In this document: in pieces, positions 41,116 through 49,938 of the stretch
Layout of the letters: each line of letters begins with the position of its first letter
How positions within the stretch are numbered: the stretch's first letter is position 1
NCBI GenBank assembly: GCA_965203505.1
Contig: OZ241880.1
Coordinates: 2,914,001 to 2,978,000 of the forward strand
DNA length: 64,000 nt
Direction of reading: 5' to 3'
Origin: Bin127 sp965203505
GTDB taxonomy: Bacteria; Chloroflexota; Dehalococcoidia; Lucifugimonadales; Lucifugimonadaceae
The notes under the pieces: generated by a model
Database searches by the model: none
What the model was told of the DNA's origin: nothing
What the model saw: only the letters and a program-made list of their open reading frames with translations
Translations under genes and position numbers: made by a program

Positions 41116-42078
41116 ATGCAGACCGCGGACCGCGTCGCTGTCGCTCCTGACGTATCCAAGGAGATCGGCAACACACCGATAGTTGACCTGTCTCAATTCA
41201 GCCCGAACCCCCAAGTTCGACTGCTCGCAAAACTTGAATCTCACAATCCCACAGGAAGTGTCAAGGATCGAGTCGCGCTTTCATTAATCGATCAAGCGGA
41301 GCACGACGGACTGCTTTCACGGGGCAGTGGGGGCGTCATCCTTGAACCCACAAGCGGGAATACGGGCATTGGACTAGCGTTGATTGGACGACTCCGTGGT
41401 TACGAAGTAAAGGTCGTGATGCCGGAAAGTGTCAGCGCCGAGCGAGTACAGCTTTTGCAGGGTTTCGGTGCCGAAATCATCTTCTCGGCTGCCGAAAAAG
41501 GCACTAACGAATCGATCAATGTCGCTAAGGAACTGGCACACGAGAACCCGTCGTGGTTCATGCCGTACCAATACGGAAATCGTGCCAACCCTGATGCTCA
41601 TTACAACTTCACCGGGCCCGAGATTTCTCGTGATGTACCTGATATCGATATGTTCGTCGCAGGTCTAGGCACCGGCGGGACGCTGATGGGTGTCGGTAGG
41701 GCGCTACGCGAATATAACCCTGATATCAAGATCGTCGCCGCAGCGCCGCACCCTGACGACAAGGTGCAAGGATTGCGATCGATCGAGCACGGATTCATAC
41801 CACCCGTGCTCGACCTTGACGCGCTCGACGCCCGGATAATGGTCGAAGCTGAAGAGTCGTTCTTTTGGACCAAAAAATTGCTGACCGACGCGGGGGTGTT
41901 CGTCGGCGTTTCGTCAGGAGCGGTCTTGGCGAGTTCCATCAGGGCGGCCAAACGGCTGGAAAATGGGACAATCGTGATGCTTTTTGCGGATGGCGGTTGG
42001 AAATACCTCTCGACCGGCATCTACACACGTGACTGGAGCGACATCCAGAACGAGGTGGAAGGGCAGACCTGGTGGTAA
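41116..42078 (+). CDS. cysM: CysM-type cysteine synthase (likely O-phosphoserine/CysO-dependent)
   Basis: A 320-residue PLP enzyme of the cysteine synthase fold. The PLP lysine is in NPTGSVKDRVA near residue 47, PTSGNTGIGLA near 77 binds the substrate carboxylate, and GLGTGGTLMGVGRAL near 185 binds PLP phosphate. From memory, the loop YQYGNRANPDAHY and the C-terminal GGWKYLSTGIYTRDW...EGQTWW match mycobacterial CysM, whose C-terminus covers the active site and which uses O-phosphoserine plus CysO-thiocarboxylate. ATG 41116 follows GAGGGAAGG; a GTG at 41095 is an alternative. The stop overlaps the amidase start by 7 bases. Confidence 0.92.
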   Translation: MQTADRVAVAPDVSKEIGNTPIVDLSQFSPNPQVRLLAKLESHNPTGSVKDRVALSLIDQAEHDGLLSRGSGGVILEPTSGNTGIGLALIGRLRGYEVKVVMPESVSAERVQLLQGFGAEIIFSAAEKGTNESINVAKELAHENPSWFMPYQYGNRANPDAHYNFTGPEISRDVPDIDMFVAGLGTGGTLMGVGRALREYNPDIKIVAAAPHPDDKVQGLRSIEHGFIPPVLDLDALDARIMVEAEESFFWTKKLLTDAGVFVGVSSGAVLASSIRAAKRLENGTIVMLFADGGWKYLSTGIYTRDWSDIQNEVEGQTWW

Positions 42079-43514
42079 ACGCTGTCCCGAACGACACGAC
42101 CGAGCTCTGCTTCGCGACCGCGAGTGACATCGCGCGCTGGGTACGCAATGGTGAGATTTCGGCGCGGGATGTGATGGCTGCCCACTTGGCGCAGATCGAA
42201 CGCGTAAACCCCAAAGTCAACGCCATCGTCACCATGCTCGACGGTGACGAATTGTTGGATAAAGCATCCGATGCGGACGACGTGTGGGCGAACGAAGGTC
42301 CCGACTCACTCGGGCCTTTGCATGGCTTACCGGTCGGAATTAAAGATCTGCAACCCACCGCTGGCATTCGAACCACATATGGTTCGCGTATCTTTGAAGA
42401 CTTCGTGCCGAATGAAGACTCGCTGACCGTCCAGAGATACAAAGCCGCGGGTGCCATCGTTATCGGAAAGACCAATACACCTGAATTCGGCGCGGGTTCG
42501 CAGACCTTCAACGAAGTGTTCGGTATCACGCTCAACCCATATGACCTGACGAAAACTTGCGGCGGCAGCAGCGGTGGGGCATCGGTCGCGCTCGCTTGCG
42601 GGATGATGCCGATCGCACAAGGCTCCGATTTCGGTGGTTCCCTAAGAAATCCAGCCGCTTGGTCGAACGTCGTTGGGATGCGTAACAGCATCGGAACAGT
42701 TCCGGTCCATCCCGCGCCTCTCGGATACACCTCAGAGTCGGTGACGGGCGGCATGGCGCGTACCGTTGCCGACGTCGCACTGCAACTCGTCGCATTGGCG
42801 GGGCCCGACCCACGCGTTCCGAACGCGCTTATGCAAGATTCATCCTTGTTTGCACAACCGTTGGGCCGGGATTTTGTAGGCACTAAAATCGCTTGGAGTA
42901 GAAACGTCGGTGGCGCGCCTATAGATCCCGTGATCAACGAGACTCTCGATTCGCAACGCCAAATCTTCGAGGATCTCGGATGTGTCGTCGAAGACGCCGA
43001 GCCACCTTTGGAAGATGCCGGCAAAATCTTTCACACGCTGCGCGCCGCGATTTTTGCCCATCAACACGAGGCGAACATCCGCGATCATCGAGAGTTAGTG
43101 AAAGAGACCATTATCTGGAACGCCGAGCAAGGGATGAACCTTTCAGCGCTCGAAGTCAAGAAAGCAGAGGAGGCTCGGACCGCACTGTACGTCAGGATGG
43201 CTGACTTCATGAGCCGCTACGACTACTTGGTTCTGCCCGTAACATCGGTGCCACCCTTCTCGGCCGACGAAGAGTACCCACAGGAAGTGGCAGGCAAACC
43301 CTTGGCGAACTACCTAGAGTGGATGGCGCCGTGCTCATCCATTACGGTAACCGGTCTTCCCGCTATTTCGGTGCCCGCCGGTTTCGACCCTGCGGGATTG
43401 CCTGCTGGGCTTCAGATCGTGGGACGCCAACGGGCCGACTTCTCAGTTCTTCAATTGGCGCACGCTTTCGAACAAGTCACTCAACACTGGCGAATGCGAC
43501 CGGCGATCGCATAG
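42072..43514 (+). CDS. Amidase signature family hydrolase
   Basis: A 480-residue amidase. The Ser-cisSer-Lys triad is clear: the Lys in LPVGIKDLQPT near residue 95, and the two Ser in TCGGSSGGASVALACGMMP near 165 and QGSDFGGSLRNPAAW near 185. The start is a GTG inside the cysM end (GGTGGTAA), so the genes are translationally coupled. The family includes GatA, urea-amide hydrolases and aryl-acylamidases. No gatB or gatC is adjacent and the sequence looks like a metabolic amidase; the substrate is unknown. Confidence 0.92.
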   Translation: MVNAVPNDTTELCFATASDIARWVRNGEISARDVMAAHLAQIERVNPKVNAIVTMLDGDELLDKASDADDVWANEGPDSLGPLHGLPVGIKDLQPTAGIRTTYGSRIFEDFVPNEDSLTVQRYKAAGAIVIGKTNTPEFGAGSQTFNEVFGITLNPYDLTKTCGGSSGGASVALACGMMPIAQGSDFGGSLRNPAAWSNVVGMRNSIGTVPVHPAPLGYTSESVTGGMARTVADVALQLVALAGPDPRVPNALMQDSSLFAQPLGRDFVGTKIAWSRNVGGAPIDPVINETLDSQRQIFEDLGCVVEDAEPPLEDAGKIFHTLRAAIFAHQHEANIRDHRELVKETIIWNAEQGMNLSALEVKKAEEARTALYVRMADFMSRYDYLVLPVTSVPPFSADEEYPQEVAGKPLANYLEWMAPCSSITVTGLPAISVPAGFDPAGLPAGLQIVGRQRADFSVLQLAHAFEQVTQHWRMRPAIA

Positions 43515-43557
43515 GCGCTTCGACGGTGGGATTTTCGAATCTCGCTCGCGTTTCCAT

Positions 43558-44319
43558 TCAGCCAGTTACGCTAGCAAGAAACCCGTTCGCGCCCGATGCC
43601 AGCAGCGTAGTGAGATGGGTGTACAGATAGGAAACACGTTGATCTAGATATCTGCGTGTCGCATCGGCGTTCCCTGCAGATCCCGAGATTTTGCCTGCGG
43701 CTGAAACTACGCCGAACACGTGATCCATCGCGGCGCGGACGGGTTGGGCATCTAGGCGTCCCGGGTATCCGAGCGATTGCGACAGATCTGAAGGGCCAAC
43801 GAAGAACACGTCTACCCCTTCAACTTCCACAATTTCATCCACGTTGTTCACGGCTTCGGCATCCTCGATCTGCACACAGACCAATGTTTCGGCGTTTGAG
43901 GCTTGAGCGTAATCGGACATCGACATGCCTAGACCGTATGAGGACGATCTGACCCCCGCAGCCAAGCTACGACCACCGTCAGGATGGTACTTAACAGCTT
44001 GCACTGCTCCTCGTGCATCCGCCGCCGTGTTCACATGAGGCACTTGCACTCCCATCATGCCTCTGTCCATAAGCTGACCGATCGCCTCGAACGAATTCAC
44101 CGGCGGTCGAGCGATCGGTGTCACGCCGGCAGTTTCAGCCGCCATCGCCATCAGTTCCGCGGATTCAATAGATATCGAACCGTGTTCACAATCGATGAGC
44201 ACCCAGTCGAAACCAAGGCGCCCGACGATGTCGACGATGTGAGGAGAGGGAATCATCACCGAAACGCCGAAAGCCGGCTTGCCGGTTAGTAACTTTCGCT
44301 TCATGCGATTTGGTTTCAT
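43558..44319 (-). CDS. HpcH/HpaI aldolase family protein
   Basis: A 253-residue class II aldolase. LGFDWVLIDCEHGSIS near residue 35 carries the metal/substrate acidic pair, TPIARPPVNS near 68 the catalytic Arg, and GVQVPHVNTAADARGAVQAVKYHPDGGRS near 90 the phosphate- or carboxylate-binding loop. VCVQIEDAEAV near 146 has the metal-binding Glu and VFFVGPSDLSQSLGYPG near 171 the Asp. Such enzymes cleave 2-keto-3-deoxy sugar acids to pyruvate plus an aldehyde, which would follow the dehydratases at 8870 and 32218. ATG 44319 is preferred over 44328. Confidence 0.92.
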   Translation of the reverse strand: MKPNRMKRKLLTGKPAFGVSVMIPSPHIVDIVGRLGFDWVLIDCEHGSISIESAELMAMAAETAGVTPIARPPVNSFEAIGQLMDRGMMGVQVPHVNTAADARGAVQAVKYHPDGGRSLAAGVRSSSYGLGMSMSDYAQASNAETLVCVQIEDAEAVNNVDEIVEVEGVDVFFVGPSDLSQSLGYPGRLDAQPVRAAMDHVFGVVSAAGKISGSAGNADATRRYLDQRVSYLYTHLTTLLASGANGFLASVTG

Positions 44320-44550
44320 ATGACCCACATTGTCGATTCATCGTCGGCACAAATGTTAACCACGAAGACGATCCGGACGCTGATCCCAGCATCGATCGCT
44401 CCCCGCAGACCGACCACAAGTGGCACTCAATGTTGTGCTATTCAGGTTAAGGTGGAAACATTGCATTTCAGTACTGAGAAGAGTTCAGCCCTGCTGAAAT
44501 AGCCGAATTGAATACCTGAAGTTAACGTGGACACACACAGAGGTCGTCAA

Positions 44551-45351
44551 ATGGATCTGGAACTTGAAGGCAAACTCGCGATAGTAACGGGCGGCAGTAG
44601 AGGCATCGGCAAAGCCATTGCATGGGAACTTGCGAGAGAGGGTTGCGATGTCGCAATCTGCGCTAGGAACGCCGATCCTCTGCAAGATACGGCCAACGAG
44701 ATTGCAGGGGACACCGGTCGCGACATCTACGCGATCGAGTGCAACACCACCGATACAGCTTCAGTGAACAGCATGGTCGCGCGAGCGAATTTCCAATTGG
44801 GTGGGATCGACATCCTCGTCAACAATGCCGCAAGGCCCCTCGGTCAGGCGCCGGTACCAGGAATCGAGGGTGTTACCGATGATGCGTTCAATGAAGACAT
44901 CAACACCAAAGTTCTCGGCTATCTCCGCTGCGCTCGGGCAGTCGCCTCGATCATGAAAGAACGCGGGTGGGGACGAATCATCAACATCAGCGGGTTGGCG
45001 TCCCGTTCGAGCGGCTCTGCCGTTGGTTCGATACGCAACGTGTCTGTGTCGGCATTGACGAAAAACCTCGCAGATGAGTTGGGACCATTCGGCATCAATG
45101 CGGTTGTGATTCACCCGGGCGCGACGCGGACCGAGGCAACACCTCGCGTCGCCGCAGCGCGCGCGGAGGCCAGCGATGTTTCGGTGGAAGAGATTCTTGA
45201 TGAGATGGCGGGGGCGAACTCGGTTCGAAAACTCATCGACGCGCGGGAAATCGCGTACGTTGCGGCATTTGTCGCCTCGCCGAAAGCGGTCGCGATCAAC
45301 GGCGACGCGATCGCGGCAGGTGGCGGCGTAGGCAACGCGATCCACTATTGA
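44551..45351 (+). CDS. SDR-family protein lacking the usual Tyr-x-x-x-Lys
   Basis: A 266-residue short-chain dehydrogenase fold. LAIVTGGSRGIGKAIAWELA near residue 9 binds NAD(P), and ILVNNAARPLG near 88 and GRIINISGLASRSSG near 140 are normal SDR signposts. Where YxxxK should lie, the sequence is AVGSIRNVSVSALTKNLADELGPFG, with neither Tyr nor Lys in place. The Ser of the triad also appears shifted. ATG 44551 has AGAGG eight bases upstream. It may be an SDR subgroup with other chemistry or a non-catalytic member. It diverges from the HpcH aldolase, 231 bp between. Confidence 0.88.
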   Translation: MDLELEGKLAIVTGGSRGIGKAIAWELAREGCDVAICARNADPLQDTANEIAGDTGRDIYAIECNTTDTASVNSMVARANFQLGGIDILVNNAARPLGQAPVPGIEGVTDDAFNEDINTKVLGYLRCARAVASIMKERGWGRIINISGLASRSSGSAVGSIRNVSVSALTKNLADELGPFGINAVVIHPGATRTEATPRVAAARAEASDVSVEEILDEMAGANSVRKLIDAREIAYVAAFVASPKAVAINGDAIAAGGGVGNAIHY

Positions 45352-45489
45352 GTTTCCTCGCTATGACTCCGCTAACACTTCAGCGCGAAGTGATCTTACT
45401 CTAGAATCGATTCGAAACCTACTTTCGGAGTGGGTACGCGACGGTCCGTCGGGAGTCGTCGGCTTCGCTCCCGTTTTCAATACCAACTG

Positions 45490-48400
45490 ATGACCGAAAA
45501 CGAAATCATCGTAAGAGGCGCACGCGAGCACAACCTCAAAGACATCGACGTACGCATTCCGCGTGACAAATTGGTTGTCGTCACCGGTGTATCGGGTTCC
45601 GGTAAGAGCAGTTTGGCCTTCGACACGATCTACGCCGAAGGCCAGCGGCGCTACGTGGAAAGCCTTTCGGCATACGCCCGCCAGTTCCTGGGCCGGATGG
45701 AGAAACCTGAGGTCGATCACATCGAAGGTCTGAGCCCGTCGATTTCTATCGATCAAAAAGGTGTTTCCCGAAACCCGAGGTCTACCGTAGGTACGGTGAC
45801 CGAGATCTATGACTACCTGCGCCTGTTGTTTGCGCGCGCGGGGCGCCCGCATTGCCGCAACTGTGGAAAGCCCGTCCAAAGGCAGACGGTTCAGCAGATC
45901 GTCGATTCGATTCTCAGGCTGGACGACGGCTCGAGATTGTTGTTGCTGGCGCCGGTAATCAAACACAAAAAAGGTGAGCATACCGCGATTTTCGAGGAAG
46001 CGCGTCGCGCCGGGTTTGTGAGAGTGCGCGTGGACGGGGAGGTGATGGAACTCAGCGAGGACATATCGCTCAACAAAAACCAGTGGCACAACATCGAGAT
46101 CGTCGTCGACCGAATCATCATTCGGAGCACCACCGAGAGAGAGCGGCTGACGCAATCGGTCGAGACGGCGCTTAAGGCGTCTGACGGCGCGCTAACGGTT
46201 TCGGTGTTGAACCCGAGTGAACGGCTCGTCGAAGAACTGACTTCCGGCGCGCGCAGCACAGTCGCCGCAGGCACGATCAACAAACAGCGTCGGCGATCCA
46301 AGAGTGGTTCTGATGCTCAGGACCTCTCCTATTCCGAGCAGTTTTCTTGCCCGGACTGCGATATCTCGATGTCGGAGTTGGAACCACGGAACTTTTCATT
46401 TAACACGCCGTTCGGAGCTTGCGCCGACTGTTCGGGTATCGGTTACCGATTAGAAATCGACCCGGATCTGGTGTTGCCTAACAAATCAGTTTCGCTCGGT
46501 GAAGGTGCCGTCGCCCCCTGGAGCCGCGATGGGAAGAACTCGCAGTGGGCATGGGGGCCATTACGGGCGCTGAACGAACATTTCGACGTGCCGCTCGACA
46601 CGCCGGTTGTCAAGCTTCGACCAGAACACCTGAAACTCGTTCTCTACGGATCAGGCAGAAAGAAGGTCCGACTGAGGCACGAAACCTCATCTGGTGCCGT
46701 CTATGCCTGGAATGGCAGGATCGAGGGTGTCATCCCAAACCTTGAGCGACGGCACGCGAACACTGAATCGGAAAACGTACGCAACGATATCGAACGCTAC
46801 ATGTCGCAGCGGACCTGCAACTCATGTAACGGCGATCGGCTTAAACCCGACGCCTTGGCGGTCACCGTCCTGAACATGAACATCATGGAAGTGACGCGTC
46901 AATCGGTGGAAAACGCACTCCAATGGGTTGAAGCATGCCGAAACGGAGTATGGCCTGACCAAGGGCGACACGTTAGTGAGCCCTTGACACAACGTGAGGC
47001 GTCTATCGCCGACCAAATCCTCAAAGAAATCGAATCGCGCCTCGGGTTCCTATCTCGCGTCGGGTTGGACTATCTTACGTTGGATCGCTCCGCGGGAACC
47101 TTGTCGGGTGGTGAAGGTCAAAGGATCCGATTGGCAACTCAGATCGGATCGGGATTGATGGGCGTGCTATACGTTTGCGACGAGCCGTCCGTCGGACTGC
47201 ATCCCCACGACGGAGACCGCCTCATTGCAACTTTGAAGAGTCTCCGCGACGTCGGTAACACGGTGTTGATCGTTGAGCACGACGAGGCGGTGATGCGTGC
47301 GGCTGATCACATCGTCGATCTCGGACCCGGAGCCGGCGAACACGGAGGAGAGATCGTCGCGCAAGGAGACATCGAGGCGATCATCGCGGCGGAAGAATCG
47401 ATCACTGGGGACTACTTGGGAGGGCGCAAAGAGATCGGGACGCCCAAAGAGCGACGGGCGGTTGGCGAGGATTCCATTGCGGTCGCTGGGGCGCGCGCCA
47501 ACAACTTGAAAAATGTCGATATTGACATCCCGTTAGGTGTCTTCGTTTGCGTCACCGGGGTTTCGGGGTCCGGCAAAAGCACGTTGGTCAACGAAATCAT
47601 CCTCAAGCGACTGGCACAACATTTCTACCGCGCCAAAGATCGACCAGGTCCGCACGACGAGGTTACGGGGTTGGAGCACGTCGACAAAGTGATCAACATC
47701 GATCAGTCACCGATCGGGCGGACACCACGTTCCAACCCGGCGACTTACACCGGAGTTTTTACGCCCATCCGTGAACTTTACGCTACGGTGCCCGAGGCAA
47801 GAGCCAGGGGTTACGCGCCGGGCCGGTTCTCTTTCAATGTACGAGGCGGCAGATGCGAAGCTTGCTCCGGCGCCGGATATACACAGATCGAGATGCAGTT
47901 TTTGCCGGATGTCACTGTCCCTTGCGAAGTGTGCAACGGTAAGCGATACAACCGGGAGGCTCTCGAAATCCTCTTTAAGGGAGCTTCAATTTCCGACGTT
48001 CTGAACATGACCGTTACCGAGGCGCACGCACTCTTCGAGAACATCCCCAAGATCTCGTCCAAACTCGTGACGCTAATGGACGTAGGCCTCGGCTACATCA
48101 GATTGGGTCAACCAGCGACCACTCTGTCCGGTGGCGAGGCGCAACGCATCAAACTGGCATCGGAGTTATCGAAACGTAGCACCGGCCAAACGCTTTACAT
48201 CCTCGATGAACCGACGACCGGGCTTTCTTTCGACGACGCGGCGAAATTGCTCACAGTCCTGCACCGGCTCGTTGACAACGGGAACACGGTGTTGTTGATC
48301 GAACATCACTTGGATCTGATCAAGAATGCGGATTGGATCATAGATCTAGGGCCACATGCCGGAGACGAGGGAGGGGAGTTGGTAGCGGTTGGAACTCCCG

Positions 48401-48672
48401 AATTCATCGCCTCGGTCGATGATTCGTTTACTGGCAGCTACTTACGCGACATCACGGGCATCGTGCCTGACCCTGATGCCAATGGTGACTGCGCGGTCAA
48501 GACGAGTGACAACGGGCGACACTCGAACTCAACGGAGAAAGGGAGTGGAGAGATCAAGATAGCGGATATATTGGCGGAGCATGGCCTCAACGGCTCTCCG
48601 ACCAAACCGGCTAAAGCAGGCACAAGGCACCGCAGGCGTAGGAGACGAAGAGCCGCGAGTCGCAGCAATTGA
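45490..48672 (+). CDS. uvrA: Excinuclease ABC subunit A
   Basis: A 1060-residue UvrA, the damage-sensing ATPase of nucleotide excision repair. Two ABC modules are present: Walker A GVSGSGKSSLAFDTIYAEGQRR near residue 34 and GVSGSGKSTLVN near 693, and signatures TLSGGEGQRIRLATQIGSGL near 536 and TLSGGEAQRIKLASEL near 876. Zinc modules show CPDC...CADC near 287-315 and the CEACSGAGYTQIEMQFLPD region near 793. The last 45 residues are a basic tail (RHRRRRRRRAASRSN). ATG 45490 gives the standard N-terminus. The stop overlaps the thioesterase start by 4 bases. Confidence 0.97.
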   Translation: MTENEIIVRGAREHNLKDIDVRIPRDKLVVVTGVSGSGKSSLAFDTIYAEGQRRYVESLSAYARQFLGRMEKPEVDHIEGLSPSISIDQKGVSRNPRSTVGTVTEIYDYLRLLFARAGRPHCRNCGKPVQRQTVQQIVDSILRLDDGSRLLLLAPVIKHKKGEHTAIFEEARRAGFVRVRVDGEVMELSEDISLNKNQWHNIEIVVDRIIIRSTTERERLTQSVETALKASDGALTVSVLNPSERLVEELTSGARSTVAAGTINKQRRRSKSGSDAQDLSYSEQFSCPDCDISMSELEPRNFSFNTPFGACADCSGIGYRLEIDPDLVLPNKSVSLGEGAVAPWSRDGKNSQWAWGPLRALNEHFDVPLDTPVVKLRPEHLKLVLYGSGRKKVRLRHETSSGAVYAWNGRIEGVIPNLERRHANTESENVRNDIERYMSQRTCNSCNGDRLKPDALAVTVLNMNIMEVTRQSVENALQWVEACRNGVWPDQGRHVSEPLTQREASIADQILKEIESRLGFLSRVGLDYLTLDRSAGTLSGGEGQRIRLATQIGSGLMGVLYVCDEPSVGLHPHDGDRLIATLKSLRDVGNTVLIVEHDEAVMRAADHIVDLGPGAGEHGGEIVAQGDIEAIIAAEESITGDYLGGRKEIGTPKERRAVGEDSIAVAGARANNLKNVDIDIPLGVFVCVTGVSGSGKSTLVNEIILKRLAQHFYRAKDRPGPHDEVTGLEHVDKVINIDQSPIGRTPRSNPATYTGVFTPIRELYATVPEARARGYAPGRFSFNVRGGRCEACSGAGYTQIEMQFLPDVTVPCEVCNGKRYNREALEILFKGASISDVLNMTVTEAHALFENIPKISSKLVTLMDVGLGYIRLGQPATTLSGGEAQRIKLASELSKRSTGQTLYILDEPTTGLSFDDAAKLLTVLHRLVDNGNTVLLIEHHLDLIKNADWIIDLGPHAGDEGGELVAVGTPEFIASVDDSFTGSYLRDITGIVPDPDANGDCAVKTSDNGRHSNSTEKGSGEIKIADILAEHGLNGSPTKPAKAGTRHRRRRRRRAASRSN

Positions 48673-49202
48673 CGAGCTCTCGCCAAAACAGGGCATCACT
48701 GCATTCGCCACCGTTTTACGTCCAAGACGGTCTGTTTGGCAATTCTTGCTTCGGATGCGGAGCGTGGAACGAGCGGGGTCTGAACATAAAGTCGAGTTGG
48801 GATGGCGATGTGTCGGTCTGCCGCTTTACGCCTCAGTTGCACCACGCCGCAATGCCGCACGACATAGTCAACGGTGGCATCATCGCCGCTGTCATTGATT
48901 GTCACAGCGTCTGTACCGCGATTGCCGATGCCTACAAAAGGGCGGGACGATACGCCGGCGACGGAAAACGCCCGTTGCTGTGGTACGCCACCGCGTCATT
49001 GCACGTCAACTACTTGAAACCGACGCCGCTATCGATGCCGTTTACGGTTAGAGCGTGTGTCACGGGCGTTGATCGTCGTCGAACCACCCTGGAGTGTGAG
49101 TTGGTTAGCGATGACGGCACCCTCACCTGCACGGGGGAGGTCATCGCAGCCCAAGTGTCGGATCGATGGGCGCGGCATGAGGGTTACTATGGCATCGTTT
49201 GA
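48669..49202 (+). CDS. Hotdog-fold thioesterase (PaaI-like)
   Basis: A 177-residue hotdog-fold protein. NSCFGCGAWNERGLNIKSSW near residue 25 and HDIVNGGIIAAVIDCHSVCTA near 64 (the catalytic helix with Asn-Gly-Gly) are typical, followed by YATASLHVNYLKPTPLSMPFTV. The family hydrolyses acyl-CoA or acyl-ACP. The start is a TTG overlapping the uvrA stop (TTGA), implying read-through translation with uvrA, although no functional link is known. A CxxC near residue 28 may be structural. Confidence 0.85.
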   Translation: MTSSRQNRASLHSPPFYVQDGLFGNSCFGCGAWNERGLNIKSSWDGDVSVCRFTPQLHHAAMPHDIVNGGIIAAVIDCHSVCTAIADAYKRAGRYAGDGKRPLLWYATASLHVNYLKPTPLSMPFTVRACVTGVDRRRTTLECELVSDDGTLTCTGEVIAAQVSDRWARHEGYYGIV

Positions 49203-49220
49203 CGCCGGCAGGACCCAGAA

Positions 49221-49844
49221 TCAGGAGTTGAGGCGTTGCGAAAGGTCAAGTGGCGAATCGTAACGCGGCATTGCCAGACGACCACCGGGCGCGACTTCGG
49301 TAAGGAATGTGACGCTCAAGTAGTAGTGGTCCAGACTTATAAATCGACCGTTTTCTTCAACCCAACTTCGCATCCTTCGGTTACAACTCTGTTCCCACGA
49401 CAGAACCTCGACTTGCCAGCCTCGATCGTGCATTCTCTCGATGTCAGCGTGAAATCCGACGCCGTCGTAGAAACCCGCGCCATCGCCGGTCAACAGCACG
49501 ACAACTCCAGGATTGCCGTTATTGTCGATGAGGTCGCGCAACATCCGAGTCTGCAATGCGTGATCTACAGCCTGTTCCCTACCCGAAGTTTCGCCCCGTT
49601 CGAAAAGGTCGACTTCTACACCAGTCCCCTCCAATCGATTCCAAACGGCTCGCAATTCCGGAGGTACTGACCCAACAGCGTAAGCGCGCTCAACCGGCCT
49701 ATCGGCGTGGGCGAGACGCAACAACTTTTGAAACTGCAAACGAACTCGGTAGTACGCATCTGCTCCTTCGAGTTCAGATGCCAGCGCGCGCGCGCCGATA
49801 AACAGGTTCGAATTATCCCAGTAGATGAATACTCGGTCGGACAT
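49221..49844 (-). CDS. NYN domain protein (PIN-like predicted ribonuclease)
   Basis: A 207-residue NYN/LabA-type nuclease. RVFIYWDNSNLFIGAR at the N-terminus has the first catalytic Asp and the D-N-S-N motif. HALQTRMLRDLI near residue 103 and VVLLTGDGAGFYDGVGFHADIERM near 118-140 give further acidic residues. It probably cuts or processes RNA. ATG 49844 follows GGAGAAG; the frame is open to 49892. It converges on the thioesterase gene and diverges from the PLP enzyme. Confidence 0.87.
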   Translation of the reverse strand: MSDRVFIYWDNSNLFIGARALASELEGADAYYRVRLQFQKLLRLAHADRPVERAYAVGSVPPELRAVWNRLEGTGVEVDLFERGETSGREQAVDHALQTRMLRDLIDNNGNPGVVVLLTGDGAGFYDGVGFHADIERMHDRGWQVEVLSWEQSCNRRMRSWVEENGRFISLDHYYLSVTFLTEVAPGGRLAMPRYDSPLDLSQRLNS

Positions 49845-49938
49845 CTCTAAATCTTCTCCTGATACCATTTTATCCCGCCGTATCCCGAACAACCCACTTC
49901 GTCCACCATACCCCGTTCGGGGTTATGAGCGAATCGCA

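Noticed and set aside
42072..43514. GatA subunit of Asp-tRNA/Glu-tRNA amidotransferase
   Set aside because: The catalytic triad fits any amidase, no gatB/gatC is adjacent, and coupling to cysM suggests a metabolic role.
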